Below are positions 63,248 to 64,000 of a stretch of 64,000 nucleotides of DNA, in pieces. How positions within the stretch are numbered: the first letter of the stretch is position 1; each line of letters begins with the position of its first letter. Location: assembly GCA_900468625.1 (NCBI GenBank), contig UBUL01000009.1:1-64000 (forward strand), read 5' to 3'. Origin of the DNA: Hyphomicrobiales bacterium. GTDB taxonomy: Bacteria > Pseudomonadota > Alphaproteobacteria > Rhizobiales > Rhizobiaceae. The notes under the pieces were generated by a model. The model had not been told where the DNA came from. It saw only the letters and a list, made by a program, of their open reading frames with translations, and searched no databases. Both the position numbers and the translations under genes were made by a program.

Positions 63248-64000
63248 TGCCGCGTTACAAAATGACCGTCGAATATGACGGCATCCCCTATGTCGGCTGG
63301 CAGCGCCAGGAAAACGGCCCCTCCGTGCAGGGCGCGATCGAAGGCGCCATCCTGTCTTTGACGGGCGAAACCGTTTCGATCCGCGGGGCGGGACGCACCG
63401 ATTCCGGCGTGCATGCCGTGGGGCAGGTCATGCATGCGGATCTCTCCAAAGAGTGGAAGGTCTATACGCTCCGAAACGCGCTCAATGCCCATTTGAGGCT
63501 CGCCGGAGAGCGCGTCGCCATTCTCGATGTCACTGAAGTCGATGCGAGCTTCGACGCGCGCTTTTCGGCCATCCGCCGCCACTATCTCTATCGCATCATC
63601 GCCCGCCGTGCGCCGCTTGCATTGGAAGCCGGACGCGCCTGGTGGGTGCCTAAGGATATGGATCACGAGGTCATGCATGCCGCGGCCCAGACCCTTGTGG
63701 GACGGCATGATTTCACTACCTTCCGCTCGGCGCATTGCCAGGCGAATAGTCCGGTGCGCACGCTCGACCGGCTGGACGTGACGCGCAGCGGCGAGCTGAT
63801 CGAGATCCGGGCCACGGCGCAAAGCTTCCTGCACAATCAGATCCGCTCCTTCGCCGGTACGCTGAAGCTTGCCGGCGAGGGCAAATGGACGCCCGACGAC
63901 GTGCGCGCGGTGCTCGAGGCCAAGGATCGCAAGGCCTGCGGCCCTGTCGCGCCGCCGGATGGGCTCTATTTCATGCAAGTGGATTATCGCGACGGTGCCG
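63247..64000 (+). CDS. truA: tRNA pseudouridine synthase A (C-terminus beyond window)
   Basis: At least 251 residues are visible, reading [18 protein letters not shown] onward; the frame is open to the last base of the window, so the 3' end is missing. The catalytic aspartate lies in [15 protein letters not shown], and later family segments [17 protein letters not shown] and [14 protein letters not shown] are intact. It makes pseudouridines at tRNA positions 38-40. It is translationally coupled to fmt. Confidence 0.95.
   Translation, partial: MPRYKMTVEYDGIPYVGWQRQENGPSVQGAIEGAILSLTGETVSIRGAGRTDSGVHAVGQVMHADLSKEWKVYTLRNALNAHLRLAGERVAILDVTEVDASFDARFSAIRRHYLYRIIARRAPLALEAGRAWWVPKDMDHEVMHAAAQTLVGRHDFTTFRSAHCQANSPVRTLDRLDVTRSGELIEIRATAQSFLHNQIRSFAGTLKLAGEGKWTPDDVRAVLEAKDRKACGPVAPPDGLYFMQVDYRDGA

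Noticed and set aside
1..64000. tRNA genes, rRNA genes, CRISPR arrays, insertion sequences or prophage
   Set aside because: I looked in the intergenic gaps for cloverleaf-like T-arm sequences (GGTTCRANTCC), regularly spaced repeats and transposase motifs, and found none. The repeats present are short palindromic elements without genes.

Overview
The window is a piece of alphaproteobacterial chromosome, almost certainly from the genus Rhizobium (Rhizobiaceae). The reasons are the high GC content, the rhizobial gene order (dnaA behind rpsT; tme next to olsB; mutS-glnD-murJ; lnt-praR-metK-trmB) and several rhizobial dispersed intergenic repeats. It is dense core genome. I see no rRNA, tRNA, CRISPR, insertion sequence or prophage. 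Functions are assigned by reading translations and motifs; no database was searched.

Layout. 1-4.7 kb: ubiquinone genes ubiE-ubiB on the minus strand, divergent from mutM and a crotonase. 4.7-7.6 kb: rpsT, a long non-coding interval with a predicted small RNA and a cluster of GANTC sites, then dnaA. 7.8-10.9 kb: minus-strand operon rph-VOC protein-rdgB-hemW. 10.9-12.9 kb: heat-shock genes hrcA and grpE. 13.1-18.4 kb: the widely conserved envelope/nitrogen cluster lptC-lptA-lptB-rpoN-hpf-ptsN (minus). 18.7-26.4 kb: sppA, ihfB, lapA-like, GNAT, CoxG-like, two RNA methyltransferases coupled to lspA, and a hybrid histidine kinase. 26.7-31.4 kb: olsB (ornithine lipid synthesis), a class III cyclase and the malic enzyme tme. 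31.5-39.9 kb: mutS, a small hypothetical gene, glnD, murJ and a VOC protein. 40-48 kb: trpS, a universal stress protein, an Nfu-type protein, tsaB-rimI, a Fur-family regulator, a PlsC-family acyltransferase, miaB, phoH, ybeY. 48-53.8 kb: corC-like gene, lnt, praR, metK, trmB. 53.9-60.8 kb: Hsp20 with a DUF1150 partner, nucleoside hydrolase, chemoreceptor, ribokinase, rmuC. 60.9-64 kb: def, a FitAB-type toxin-antitoxin pair, fmt and the start of truA, which runs off the window.

How the genes work together. Protein synthesis and its quality control are heavily represented (rpsT, trpS, def, fmt, miaB, ybeY, tsaB, rimI, trmB, truA, hpf). So is envelope building (lptABC, murJ, lspA, lnt, olsB, plsC-like). 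Global regulation is present as dnaA, rpoN, ptsN, glnD, ihfB, hrcA, a Fur-family protein and praR. Stress control is visible in the DNA: grpE and hsp20 carry RpoH-type promoters of the same geometry, and the hsp20 leader folds as a ROSE-type RNA thermometer.

No wholly new multi-gene system is evident. The most interesting signals are non-coding: a predicted ~108-nt sRNA and a GANTC cluster between rpsT and dnaA; a PHO box and a sigma-54-like promoter at olsB; a 24-nt near-palindrome before metK; tandem palindromes at the FitAB module; and a dispersed repeat whose hairpin stem differs in sequence between copies but stays self-complementary.
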